From Dactylis glomerata (taxonomy: Eukaryota; Streptophyta; Magnoliopsida; Poales; Poaceae): a DNA stretch of 64,000 bases. The translations under genes were made by a program, and so were the position numbers. The notes under the pieces are model-generated. The model did not search any database, had not been told where the DNA came from, and saw nothing but the letters and a program-made list of their open reading frames with translations. Below, piece after piece: positions 22,629 through 34,865 of this stretch; the first letter of the stretch is position 1, and the number at the start of each line of letters is the position of its first letter. Where the stretch lies: contig QXEO01000143.1 in the NCBI GenBank assembly GCA_007115705.1, positions 3,067,874 to 3,131,873 on the forward strand, given 5' to 3'.

Positions 22629-25600
22629 ATGCCGCGAGCACCCCCACCGCCGAACACGGAAATGGCCGAACTGCTAAGGTTGATCATGGAAGACCGGGAA
22701 GCAGCCCGAGCTGAGCGCCAAGCTAACTTGGCCACTCTTCAGCAACTAACCCAGATGGCAATGAACCACAACAATGGCAATGGAAATGGCCATGGTGAAG
22801 GAGAGAACAATGGCCATGGTGATCACCGATCCAAGTTAAGGAGTTTCCAAAACACCAACCCTCCTATGTTCACTAAGTCTGAAGAACCCTTAGATGCCGA
22901 TGACTGGCTTCGCACCATGGAGAACAATTTGGCAGTCGCCGAAGTTGGTGAAAATGAGAAGGTCTTGTACACCACCCACTATCTTGCGGGAGCCGCAAGA
23001 GCTTGGTGGGATAGCACTCGTGCAATGCAAGCCCAAGGGTATGTGATGCCTTGGGAGGAGTTCAAAGGCAAGTTCAGCAAAGCCCATGTTCCTTTGGGAT
23101 TGGTTAAAAGGATGAGAGATGAGTTCAGAAATCTGAAGCAAGGTTCCCTATCTGTGGTGGATTACCGTGACAAGTTCCTTACCTTGTCTAGGTATGCCCC
23201 AGATGACACCAACACCACTGAGAAGAAGCAAGAAAGGTTTCTGGATGGACTTCATGATGAGATGCAATGTGTCTTGGTCAGCATTCACTTTGCCAACCTG
23301 GAGTCATTGGTTGATTCTGCCATTCAGATGGAAGGCAAACTCAAGCAAGCTGCAGAGAACCGCAAGCGCCGTATGATGTATCAAGGCAACTCGAGCAACT
23401 CGCAGAAGCCGAGGGGAAATCCACCCATGGGTTTCGCCCCAAGACCTATGAGGCCATCTGCACCTGCTCCACGTCCCAACTTTCCTAGCCATCCACCCGG
23501 CAACAACTTCAACCGTGCACCTCCAAGACCTAATGGCAACAACTTCAACCCCAATACTCCAAGGCCAAATGGAGCACCTGTGCCACCCAAGTCTGGTGAC
23601 AAGTCCGGTGTTACCTGTTATGAGTGCGGACTCAAAGGGCACTACTCCAATGAGTGCCCCAAGAAGCTGAATGATGCATCCAATACCCCTACTCCTGCTC
23701 AGCAACAGCGCCGTGTTGGAAATGGTAAGAATTATCCACCAAGGAACCAGCCTCACCCTCGAGGCCGTCTGAATCACATGAATGTGGAAGAAGCTCAGGA
23801 GGCAACCGACGTTGTGCTTGGTATGTTCCCTGTTAATTCAGTTCCTGCAAGAGTTCTGTTTGATTCTGGAGCTTCACACTCGTTTGTTACTAAGTTATTT
23901 GTTGATAAAAGTGGACTTCAACCAACACCCCTGAAACATGCCATGCTAGTACAAATACCTGGGTCAACAACAAGGGCTGAGTGGAACTGTTTGGCAGTTC
24001 CCATAGAAATTCATGGAATATCTTTCTTAGCCAATTTGATAGTATTGGGAACCAAAGGTTTGGAAGTAGTTCTCGGTATGAATTGGATGTCTTCCCATCA
24101 AGGAGTGATAGATTGTGCCAAGAAGACCATCACCATGAAGAGTAGCACTGGAATTGTAGTAAAGCATGTGTCCGTAAAACCACCCCAGGCCACCAGATGT
24201 CATAAGAGTATCTCAGGGCCAACTATAGAGGAAGTTCCCATCGTCTGTGAATACCCGGATGTTTTTCCCGATGAGCTACCCGGAATGCCACCGGATCGGG
24301 ATATTGAGTTTATCATTGAGCTTATTCCCGGAACGGGATCCATAGCCCAACGACCCTATCGTATGAACCCAGCTGAACTAGTGGAGTTAAAGAAACAATT
24401 GGATGACCTTTTGAGTTAGGGATTGATTCAGCCAAGTTCTTCTGCTTGGAGATCACCCGTCTTGTTTGTGGATAAAAGTGACGGTTCCAGCCGACTGTGC
24501 ACTGATTACCGCAAGCTAAATGATGTGACCATCAAGAATAAGTATCCTCTCCCTAAGATTGATGATCTGTTTGACCAATTGACCGGAGCTCGAGTCTTCT
24601 CAAAGATAGACCTTAGAACTGGATACCATCAACTGAAGATCCGTGCAACGGATATACCCAAAACAGCCTTCACTACCCGATACGGATTGTATGAGTACAC
24701 CGTAATGTCCTTTGGATTAACCAATGCCCCTGCTTATTTCATGAACCTCATGAATAAGGTTTTCATGGAGTTCTTGGATAAGTTTGTTGTCGTCTTCATT
24801 GATGACATTCTTATCTACTCCAAGTCCGAAGAAGAGCATGCAACCCACTTGAGATTAATCCTAGAGACTCTTAGAGAGCATCAGCTTTATGCCAAGTTCA
24901 GTAAGTGTGAGTTTTGGTTGAAAGAAGTTGGATTCCTAGGCCATGTATTATCAGCTGGAGGAATATCAGTAGACCCAAAGAAGATCAAATCCATCATGGA
25001 ATGGGAAGCCCTTACCACTCAAACTGAAGTTAGAGGTTTTCTCGGATTAGCGAGATATTACCGCAAATTTGTTGAAAGGTTCTCAAGCATTGCCAGACCC
25101 ATGACACAACTGTTGAAGAAGGACAAGAAGTTTGAATGGACCCCTAAGTGTGAAGAGAGTTTTCAAGAACTCAAGAAGCGATTGGTGACCGCCCCCGTCC
25201 TAACCATGCCCGATATCACCAAGAACTTTGATGTCTATTGCGACGCCTCCAAACTTGGACTTGGTTGTGTGTTAATGCAAGAAGGCAAGGTCATAGCTTA
25301 CCTCTCTCGGCAGCTTCGACCTCATGAATAAAACTATCCAACCCATGATTTGGAGTTAGCAGCCGTAGTTCTAGCTTTGAAGACCTGGAGGCACTATCTT
25401 ATGGGCAACCGTTGCGAGATCTACACTGATCACAAGAGTTTGAAGTATATTTTCACTCAGAAGGAGTTAAACATGAGGCAAAGAAGATGGATAGAGTTGA
25501 TCAAGGATTATGATCTGGAAATTCATTATCACCCTAGTAAGGCCAATGTAGTGGCCGATGCATTGAGTAGGAAGCCCTGCTCGTTGAATATGATGATCAA

Positions 25601-27140
25601 AGAGGAGCAACCCATGTTGTACCAAGAGTTTGAAAAATTTGGATTGGAACTAGTCAGTCGAGGATTCTTAGCCAACCTTGAGTTTCAACCCACCTTGATG
25701 AGCCAAATCAAAGAAGCCCAGAAGGGAAATGAGAGTATTGACGGAATTAAGCGCAGAATTAGTTCCGGCAAGGTGCCAGGATTTGAAGAAGATGATCAAG
25801 GAGTTCTTTGGTATAAAGGACGTATTTGTGTGCCTGCGGACTCAGAATTGAAGGAAGTTATTACGAAGGAAGCCCATGAGACACCTTACTCCATCCATCC
25901 CGGTGGAACCAAGATGTATCAAGATTTAAAGGAACAGTTTTGGTGGCATGGAATGAAGCGGGAGATTGCATCATTCATATCCAAGTGTGACATTTGTCAA
26001 AGAGTCAAGGCTGAACATCAACGTCCTACGGGATTGCTGCAACCTTTGCAAGTTCCGGAATGGAAGTGGGAATCTGTTGGAATGGATTTCATCACTGGAT
26101 TTCCAAGGTCTAGCCGCGGAAATGACTCTATCTGGGTCATTGTGGATAGACTTACCAAAGTTGCCCACTTTATTCCTGTCAAGACCACTTATACCTCAGG
26201 ACAGCTGGCAGATCTTTATCTATCCAGAATTGTTAGTTTGCATGGAGTCCCTAAAACCAAAGTTTCTGATCGAGGAACCCAATTCACCTCGAGATTTTGG
26301 AAAAGTTTGCATCAAGCCTTGGGAACCAAATTAGCCTTTAGTACAGCTTACCACCCTCAGACTGATGGACAGACTAAGAGAGTAAATCAGATACTTGAAG
26401 ATATGTTGAGAGCCTGTGTTCTAGCCTATGGAGCTAAGTGGGAAGATTGTCTGCCTTTCGCGGAGTTTTCCTACAACAACAGTTATCAAGCCAGTTTGCA
26501 AATAGCCCCATTTGAAGCTTTATATGGACGAAAGTGCCGTACCCCTTTGAATTGGTCGGAAACCGGAGACAGTCAGATATTTGGACTAGACATTCTGCAA
26601 GAGGCTGAAGAGAAGGTTCGCATGATTCGTGATTACCTCAAGGCAACCCAGTCTAGACAGAAGAGTTATGCGGACAAGAGACGTAGAGAACTGACCTTCC
26701 AGATTGGAGATTTTGTGTATCTTAGAGTATCACCTCTCAAGGGAATGCAAAGATTCCAAGTAAAAGGAAAGCTTGCACCAAGGTATATTGGACCCTTCAA
26801 GGTACTAAGCCGCAGAGGAGAAGTGTCATATCAGTTAGAAATGCCCCCTGAATTGTCCGAAGTGCACGATGTCTTTCACGTGTCGTTACTTCGGAAATGT
26901 CTTGAAGTTCCGGAGAAGCCAGAAATCTTCAAGAATATTGATCACCGTTCTGTGGACATCAACAAGGATTTGACCTATCGTGAAGTGCCTACCCATATCC
27001 TCGAGGAAGCCTATCGCACCACTCGAACCCGAAGCATCAAGTTTCTAAAGGTTCAGTGGAGTAATCACACCGAAGATGAAGCTACTTGGGAACGAGAAGA
27101 TTACCTTCAGAAAGAATTTCCCAATCTTTTCAGTTCTTAA
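22629..27140 (+). pseudogene. gag-pol polyprotein of element I with two nonsense codons and a lysine at the integrase catalytic glutamate
   Basis: Start at ATG 22629 (MPRAPPPPN); the frame opens slightly earlier without an ATG. Domains in order: gag (residues about 60-240, DADDWLRTMENNLAVAEV), zinc knuckle CYECGLKGHYSNEC at 23616-23657, protease LFDSGASHSFV near 23856, RT with YRKLN and FIDDILIYS (catalytic GATGAC at 24801-24806), RNase H (YCDASK...TDHKSLKYI...VVADALSR), integrase HHCC (HPGGTK...CDICQ) and core, and a C-terminal chromodomain ending EATWEREDYLQKEFPNLF. One frame runs throughout but is stopped by TAG at 24417-24419, just before RT, and by TAA at 25329-25331 in RNase H. At 26376-26378 the codon 36 residues after the second catalytic Asp (SDRGTQF) is AAG, lysine, where the D,D-35-E glutamate belongs. 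The protein cannot support transposition. Confidence 0.95.
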
Positions 27141-27170
27141 TTAGTGAATCTCGGGGACGAGATTCTTTTT

Positions 27171-27183
27171 AAGGGGGGAAGAT
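27171..27183 (+). other. Polypurine tract of element I
   Basis: AAGGGGGGAAGAT directly precedes the 3' LTR start TGTAACAACTC at 27184. Confidence 0.9.
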
Positions 27184-30100
27184 TGTAACAACTCAGAAAT
27201 TTGTAATCCACTTCCTATGAATTTAAATACCACATTTTTGGGTCAAGATAAAACTTTTTATCTATCATTGCATGTATGCATGTATTTCCTATTATATGTA
27301 TTTTATGATTTCATGTGTGTTATTAATTGTTGTGCAATAGTTAGTTAATTCTAACTTAACCAACAGAAGCAATTGAGAAGAATTATAAGAACCAAAGAAA
27401 CAAGAAACAAAAGAAAGAAAGAAAAAGAGAAGAATATGATGATCTAGAAAATCTTATTGACCACCCTACTTTGGACCCTGATATTAAGAAATCTGTTGCT
27501 CAAGCAAAGGTTTGGCCAGTTAGTTGAGCTTGACCAAGTTATATACTAACTCAACCAAGAAGTTTCTAACCAAAATTCAAATGAGAACATCACTCAAACT
27601 TCAGCCAAAGATTGGATCTGAAACAGTGAAAATACCCTAATTTCAAATACAAATTTTTGCAAAACCTGTTATTTCTTCAGAACAAAAATATCACTGGAAA
27701 CCTTGGCTAATATGTTGATCACCCAAAGTGGAAATTTTCAAAATTTCGAATTTAAATCTCTTGCGGGCATTGTGTCGAACACCTGGAGAACAAAAATTGG
27801 GAGAAATCGAGTTTACTGTGAAGATCACTGTCGCCGTTCGTCTCGTGCCTGTAGCCATGCTCGTTGACGACGCCGCGGTCGAGACCAGCCCCCTCTGCCC
27901 CGACCCGAGCCGTGAGAAGTGGAGGGAAGAAGAGGAACGCGCCCAGGATCCCCCTCTCTGTCTCTCCTCTTCCTGCACGACGCCGACCGCTGTGACTGCG
28001 CCAGAGCCGACCCACAGCACTCCGCGGCCGAGACCAAACCCCTCCAGCACGCGAGCAAGGCCGTCGTGCCCGGTGTTGCTCGACGCGCATCGCCAGGGCC
28101 CCCGCACCGGCGAGCTACTGGACGCCCTCGCCCCCGACGCTCTGGCCTATAAAAGCCCCCGCCGATCAAACGAGCAAACTCGCCCCGCTCCCAGCTACCT
28201 CCCAGACACTTTCTCTCCCTCCCTGTCGCTCTCGTTCGAAGTCGCCTGCAACGCCGGCGAGCTACTGGGCGCAGGCAGCGCCGCCGCGTTGGGCCACCGC
28301 TGGACGAACGGACGCCGGAGCTGGAGGAGGAGTGCTGCCGGATCCTTTTTCACCCGTCGCCGTCGAGCCCTGCTTCCTCTACGTGCCTCGCCGTCGCCGT
28401 CGTCTTCCTCGCCATGCGCAGGTGAGCTCCAGCCCTAGCCAACGAGGACGATGCCTGTGAGCCGTTGGATCCTGATCCGTCGGTAGCGTACCGGTTCGGT
28501 GCGGTTAAGTGACCTGACGGGTGGGACCCCCTGTCAGGTTCAGTTTTATTCATTTCCCGCCCCGTGCGAAACGTTATCGGGCCGGCCCGTTCGGGTTCTG
28601 TAGAGAATCGGCCCGTTTGTTTAGAATTTGGTCCGTTTCGTTTTTATTTATTTCCCGCCTGTTTTGAATTAATTCGAATATGTTTCAGATATGATTTTCA
28701 AACTTTAATTCCAAGAGAGTTACAAATCCATTTCTAGCAAATGAATATGCGTTGGAAAGCTTAGGAATTGCTCTACACTGTAGAACTGGTTAGAATTCAA
28801 TTTGAGTTAGGGATTTAAATAAATAAGAATAATGTGACCATAGCTTTATTAATCATAGAACATTTCTAGAAAATTGTTTAAGCCACCTAAAATTATGAAA
28901 TTTGGTTTGTGAACTCACTAATCAACTCCCCTACTGTTTAGTCCCACCTTAATCAACTCAAACCTTGTTAGTGATACTAATTAGACCCTAACCCAATTCT
29001 AGTTAGTAACATAAAATGATAGATCTCTATCATACACTTAGGATTAATTTTTGCCCTCAATACCAATTCACTTAATTAGTCAATCCTCACTTAAACTAGC
29101 CCTAATACCCTAGTTTCATACCCATACTTAAAAAAGTAAACAACACATGGCACATGATAGGAAATTCAACTTGCACACTCAATGTAAACTTGGAAGAAAA
29201 CTTGCAAACCTCTTCAAATAAAATCCAACATGAACTCTATTGTTTGAAAATATTGATGTGTGCTGGAAGTGATGTTAGTATGGTGTGGTGATTGTGTGTT
29301 GGTGTTTATTCGTTATTAGACGCTAGTGTTGCTGAGGAGGATATTGAGGGGGAATATTATCAAGAAGAAGAAGAATACCCCAGACACTTTGCCAACCAAG
29401 GCAAGCCATCTTTTGAATCATACTCCACATGCCTAGTTTTACTTTTGCATTCTACTTGTTTTAAGTAAATTGCATGATTGAATTGCTAGAGTAGAATGAT
29501 AGAAGTATAGTGATATCTTGCTTAGCAAGAGCATCAAGCTGAGTTTATCCAACCATAGCTTAGTGGTATCATCACTCAATATAGTTGCTTAGTCGCTAAT
29601 AAAATGGAGGCAATCTCTAAGTGGAACCCCCTTTGAACTTGGTGACTTGAACTTGAAAGCTTGAATTGGAGATCCCTCTTACATGATGGTTTTATGAAGG
29701 AAAATAATATTGACTAAGGACTATGGAATGTATTTGCTAAATGATAATAAGTGATGTACCATGTGAGCCAACCATTACCGTACGACCACATTACCCCTAA
29801 ATGGGAAGGGGCTTAGTCCGTAGCTTGTTCACCCTAGTATGGGAGGTCTTGTATCATCCTTTATAGAAGTGCACCGTGCGCGGGTACTTCTGAACCGAGT
29901 GGAAATTCCATTCATCCGGCACTCCGGAGCGGGCAAAACTAGAGACGCCGGAACGGAAGATGTCCGTGTCTCAGGCTCTAGGGAAGGATCCTGTACTAGA
30001 GTGAGCAAGTGAAAGAGTTTGTTTGATTATCTAAACCTCGCATACTTTGTGTATGACGAACCGTGGATTTCTCCCGGCAGATGTATCGAATCTTGTGGGT

Positions 30101-30763
30101 AAAGTGTACCCCTCTGCAGAGGTTTCAAACTATTCGAATAGCCGCGTCCTCGGTTATGGACAGTTGGCAAACTGTACTTGACTTTTGTCAAGAATGATAA
30201 TAACTTATGGTGACCTTGGTGAATGACATGACTTGACTTGACATTGATATTGACACCCTTGAAGTTCCTTTAGATTGAACTTAGAGAACTAAACCTCTTT
30301 TCTACCAATGAACATTCTTGGGAAATAAAACTAGCTTTTGCAACTAAACTTAGTGCTTAGTCCACCATATCAACCTTGCATATCTACTTCAACATTTCAT
30401 TTATAAGATGGTTTGCGAGTGCATCCAATGTACTCATGGCTGTGTCCCTGGCTATCAACTTGGCCAGACTATGGGGAAGAGTATCCTGAGGAAGGTTATG
30501 AAGAGGAGTACCAGAACTAGGATCTTCTACTGAGTCGCCATTGCCTGTAGGGTGAAGGCATGGACCCGAAGACGTTATTTCCGCTGCTATATTGTGTTGT
30601 AATATGAACTTGGTCTCTATGACCATTGTATTTGAACCATCGTATTGTAATGTCTATGGAACTGGTTACCAACTACGTTATGTGTATCACAACAATGATT
30701 CTGGGATTGTGGTGGAATGCATAACGGGCACTTCAAATTTGTGATAAATTCGGGGTCGTCACA
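27184..30763 (+). repeat. 3' LTR of element I
   Basis: 3,580 bp, colinear with the 5' LTR apart from about 40 substitutions and one 1-bp indel in a C run. Ends GGGGTCGTCACA followed by the AGTAG target copy. The TATA box and GC-rich promoter segment are retained. Confidence 0.95.
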
Positions 30764-31228
30764 AGTAGCCTCTAACTTTTCAATTTATGTAGATTCAATC
30801 GATAGTGTAGAATGCAACATCGATGTCTAACCATGCTTCCATTTATCTAAGGCTTTCAGTTTGCAAATTTCCAAACCCGGTAAACTCGCACTTGCGTCCA
30901 AGCTTACTTTCTTTTAGAAATATATTCTTAGTTCTACCTGGAACCTTAAGGACGAACTTTTGTTCAACGATTCTCAAATTGTTCAAGAACTTGTTCTTCA
31001 AACTTATCCTTGTTCAATGATTTTTAAATCATTCCAGAACATTCTCTAAGAACTTGGGTCACATTATGTTGTGTACATAACATGGTTTTTAGATGACGTA
31101 ATGAACGTGGCACATCTATCAACCACTGTTATAGTACTGAGTTCCAACTCAATATTTCACTTAGCCATTCGGTCATGCAAGAGCTTCCTCTCTGACTTGT
31201 TCCATTCTGGACTTTCGGAATTTTGTCT
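30764..31228 (-). mobile_element. Copia J internal region, right of the I insertion
   Basis: Continues the J sequence from 17779. It is AT-rich, with motifs such as AACAAGTTCTTGAACAA on the minus strand, and no recognisable domain remains. It ends abruptly near 31228, where homology to elements E and F begins, with no LTR at the boundary; this is a deletion or recombination junction with element D. Confidence 0.55.
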
Positions 31229-32899
31229 AAGAAAACATTCCGACTAGATAAAAGCAAGTCAAATGTACTTGGAATAGCAAATTGCTAATAGGTATGTATG
31301 GTGGACACATTGGAATACTTGGTTTTTGGGAGTTGGATGCACGAGTAGAGCTCATACTCAGTACAAAATGAAGGCTAGCAAAAGACTGGGAGCGACCAAC
31401 TAAGAGAGCAATAACGGACATAATCATGCATAGCGACAAAACATCATTAACCGAAGCATAAAGTGTTATCACAAGTCAAAAACCAAATGATCATAGAGGC
31501 TATATGGCGACTTTTTAGAGTCAAACATGTTGTAAGCATGCGCCAAGTCAACCCAAATAAAGCATCAAAAGAGAAAACCACAATAACATGCTCCCATATA
31601 GTAAAAACAACGCACGATTTTTTTCAAAGGCTCATTAAGCAATCTCAGTCATTTGAGTCAAGTCATGCTGCAGAAAAAACTACTAAGCATACTATTAAAA
31701 TGATATCAAGTATTACATGCAAAAAGTCTAAGCTGCAGTCTAAACAAGCTCCCATTTGTACCACTTTTGGCATGAAACTTTTTTCTCCTTTCCAACACCA
31801 TTCAAACATTTTTGAAACAACTCTTTTGATGAAAACCAACATAGACCAGTGGTCTAAATACACCTTGATGCAAAGATATAACAAGATCTGAATAAAAATC
31901 AAGGCGAAAAATGAAAACTAAACGTAGTTCTAGAAAAAGAGAACACTCGTTGAACGATAAGAGTGAAAACTAGAGTGTTTTGGCAATGAAAAACGGAGTG
32001 TGCCTTCTCCAAAAGAAATTTGTTGGGGTACAACCATTTATTGCAGCAAAAAAAACAAAACAAAAACTGAAAGCAAAAGTAAAGACGCTCCAAGAAAAAT
32101 GCATAGAATATGAAGCAATAAAAATATAGTATGTTGAAAGGTGACCTGATTTTTGCCGATGAAGAAGGGGTGCCTCGGGGGCATCCCAAGCTTTGACGCT
32201 TGTACCTCTTGGATATTTCTTGGGGTGACATGGGCATAACCAATCTTGAGCTTTTGTCCATACTTCATCTCATCTCATCACTCTCCATTCCCTACACTTG
32301 AAAACTTCCTTCATACAAAACTTCACACAATTCTATTAGCAACATTAGTATAAGCATGATAATAAATCTACCCTTTTGGTTCAGATTCAAACTCAAATAT
32401 ACCAAACATTAAAGCATACGCTACTGTAGCAACTTCCTCAAAAGTTCCATGATCAAAAGAACTCAAAAAGAAAGCGATCGAGAGGCAAATACAAATAGTA
32501 GCAGAATCTGTCAAAATAGAATAACTGACAAAGATCGATTTTTTCTAGGACCTTATGTTGCTCAAATCAAAAAGTGAAAAACTAATAAAAGTTTGGAAAT
32601 AATCTGGGGCATATGCACAAGAAATCGCAGATCAAAAAGATATACTGAGAATTTTCACGAATTTTTATGGTGCAGCGCAGAAATCTGTTTTAGGACAGCA
32701 ACTTTCCCAAATCTTACCTCCCTCAAATTAGAGGTTCTTCTTGGCACAAAAATGAAATAAAAATGATAAGGAGAGGTCATTACTGTAGTAATAACTTCCA
32801 AGACTCAAATAAAAGAAAAAGTAATGAAAAGAAAATATTAGGTTATCTTCCAAGAGTGCTTTTCTTTAACGCCTTTGAGCTAGGCGCAGAAAGTGGAAA

Positions 32900-33203
32900 T
32901 CAAGTAATATCAAGCGATGAAGCATCAAGTTCATAATTTGCTCTAAGAATAGAGTCAAAAAGTAATTTCTTACTCTTTCTAGGGAAGTGTTCCATACCTT
33001 TCGTGAGTGGGAATTGATATTTAATGGTGCCTTCCTTCATATCAATGATGGCACCTACAGTTTGAAGAAAAGGTCTTCCCAAAATAATAGGATATGAAGC
33101 ATTGCATTCAACATCCATAACAAGGAAATCAATGGGAAAAAGGTTATTGTTAACCATAATAAGAACATCATTAATCCTTCCCAAAGGTTTCTTCTTAGCA
33201 ACA
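32900..33203 (-). pseudogene. Protease C-terminal half of element D, split by element E
   Basis: Encodes AKKKPLGRINDVLIMVNNNL through YPIILGRPFLQTVGAIID to the stop at 32900, colinear with E's protease 37783-38088. The active-site half (CDLGASISIIPRKIYD) lies at about 41640-41740 on the far side of the E insertion. An open frame continues a little into E's LTR, which is meaningless. Confidence 0.85.
33199..33203. repeat. Target-site duplication of element E, left copy
   Basis: CAACA; the matching copy is at 41612-41616. In E's own uninterrupted protease the same site reads once, confirming this as the insertion point in D. Confidence 0.95.
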
Positions 33204-34850
33204 TGATGGTGCGGTGTTAAGGCACCCAGTTGGGAACCCCAAGAGGAAGGTTTGAGGAGCACGGCAGCAAGTTTCCCTCAGTTGTGAAACCAAGGTTTAT
33301 CGAACCGGTAGGAGAAAGCCAAACTTTAGAAGGTGATGCTTGCTAGCGTTGCGACACTCCGGACAGTGGCGCCAGAAAAATACTGGTGCGTAGTTGACGT
33401 GGGAGTTTCTTCACCAGCAGCAACATGGAACCTGCACACAACACAACCAAGAACTTTGTCCCCAACTTACGATGAGGTTATCAATCTCACCGGTTTGCTG
33501 TAAACAAAGGATTGAGCGTATCGAGTGGTAAAAGGTAATAGTATGCAAGAATGTAAATAGAGCGAGTAATAGTAAATGGTAATAGCAATGTAAAGAAAAT
33601 TGGACCGGGGTCCACAGTTCACTAGTGGTGTCTTTCCATAAGATAAATAACAACATGCTGGGTAAACAAATTACAGTCGGGCAATTGATAGAGTAAAGAT
33701 AACGTACATATGTCATGAGGATCACTATGAGATTCACTCTGGGCATTATGACAAAATACATAAACCGCCATCCAACTGCATCTATGACTAAAAATCCACT
33801 CACGGGGAGTCATCCGAGTACCCCTTGAGTATTAAGTTGCGAACAACAGATAATTGCATTAAGCAAAGTGCGTAATGTAAAAAAAGCAAATGTCCTTGGA
33901 CACAGGAATGCTGTTTTCTCCCTAGTGGCAACAGCACATCTACAACCTTAGAGGTTTCTGTCACTCCTCCAGATTACTAGAGGCATGAACCCAACTATCG
34001 AGCATAAATACTCCCTCTTGGAGTCACTAGCATCTACTCGGTCAAGATATCTACTAGCAATAGAAAGCATGCAAGATCATTAAAAACATAGAGATAACAT
34101 AAGATATATAATTCAGCACATCAACTTAACATAGTACCAATACTCATCGGATCCCAACAAACACAACATGTAGAATTACATAAAGATGATCTTGATCATG
34201 TAGGGCAGCTCACAAGATCTAAAAATGAAGCACATGGCGGAGGAGACAACCATCTAGCTACTGCTATGGACCCGTAGTCCAAAGTAGACTACTCACACAT
34301 CACTCTGGAGGCAACCATGGTGGTGGAGAAGGCCTCCGGCAAGGATTACCCTCTCCGACAGGGTGCCGGGAAGAGCTCCTGGATCCTCCCGATCTCGCGA
34401 CGATGACGGCGGCGGCTTGTAGTATGTTTTGTGGAAAAGCGATCCGTCCTTTATGTTTTTCCCGTCGAGGGGAACTTATAGACGAAAGGGCAGCGTCAGG
34501 AGGTGGGCTAGCTGGCCTCACCCCCTGGTGGCGTGGGCCAGGGGTAGGCCACGCCACCCTAGGGTGTGGCTGGCTCCTGGTCCCCCCTCTGTCTCATCTT
34601 CGGTCTTCGCAAAGCTTCGGTAAAAATAGAAGGTTTGGCTTTTGTTTTATCCAATTTCGAGAATATTTCCTGTGTAGCTTTTCTAAAACACAAAAACAGC
34701 AAAAATAGGGAACTAGCACTATGGCCTCTCGTTAATAGGTTAGTTCCAGAAAATGCATAAAAATGCCACAAAGTGTAATAAAACACAAAGCAAAAGGTGT
34801 GTAAACAAGCATGGAGCATCAAAAATTATAGATACGTTTGAGACGTATGA
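33204..34850 (-). repeat. 3' LTR of element E
   Basis: 1,647 bp. On the minus strand it begins TCATACGTCTCAAACG at 34850, so the canonical TG is mutated to TC, and ends CACCGCACCATCA at 33204. The hairpin at 34527-34558 (arms GGTGGCGTGGGCC / GGCCACGCCACC) lies upstream of a TATA-like CCTATAAG (about 34469-34476, minus). Confidence 0.9.
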
Positions 34851-34865
34851 AGCATCCCCAAGCTT
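34851..34865 (-). other. Polypurine tract of element E
   Basis: Minus-strand AAGCTTGGGGATGCT directly before the 3' LTR, the same sequence as in B and F. Confidence 0.8.

Larger units (their letters stand above)
17780..30763 (+). mobile_element. Complete chromodomain Gypsy (Tekay-like) element I
   Basis: 12,984 bp with 5' LTR 17780-21360, tRNA-iMet primer site 21364-21375, an extra ORF 21576-22358, gag-pol 22629-27140, polypurine tract 27171-27183 and 3' LTR 27184-30763. Target duplication AGTAG flanks it at 17775-17779 and 30764-30768. The LTRs (3,581 and 3,580 bp) differ at about 40 positions by eye, near 1.1%, so the insertion is recent, of the order of half a million years at the commonly used grass LTR rate. 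Domain order (gag, zinc knuckle, protease, RT, RNase H, integrase, chromodomain) is that of a chromovirus. It sits inside Copia J. Confidence 0.95.
31229..33203 (-). mobile_element. Left part of Athila-like element D (protease end and 3' non-coding domain)
   Basis: Minus-strand sequence colinear with 36130-38090 of element E. It holds the C-terminal half of the protease (32900-33203), then the conserved non-coding domain, and stops at 31229, about 1.3 kb short of the expected polypurine tract and 3' LTR, which are missing. The right part of D resumes at 41612 after element E. Confidence 0.8.
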
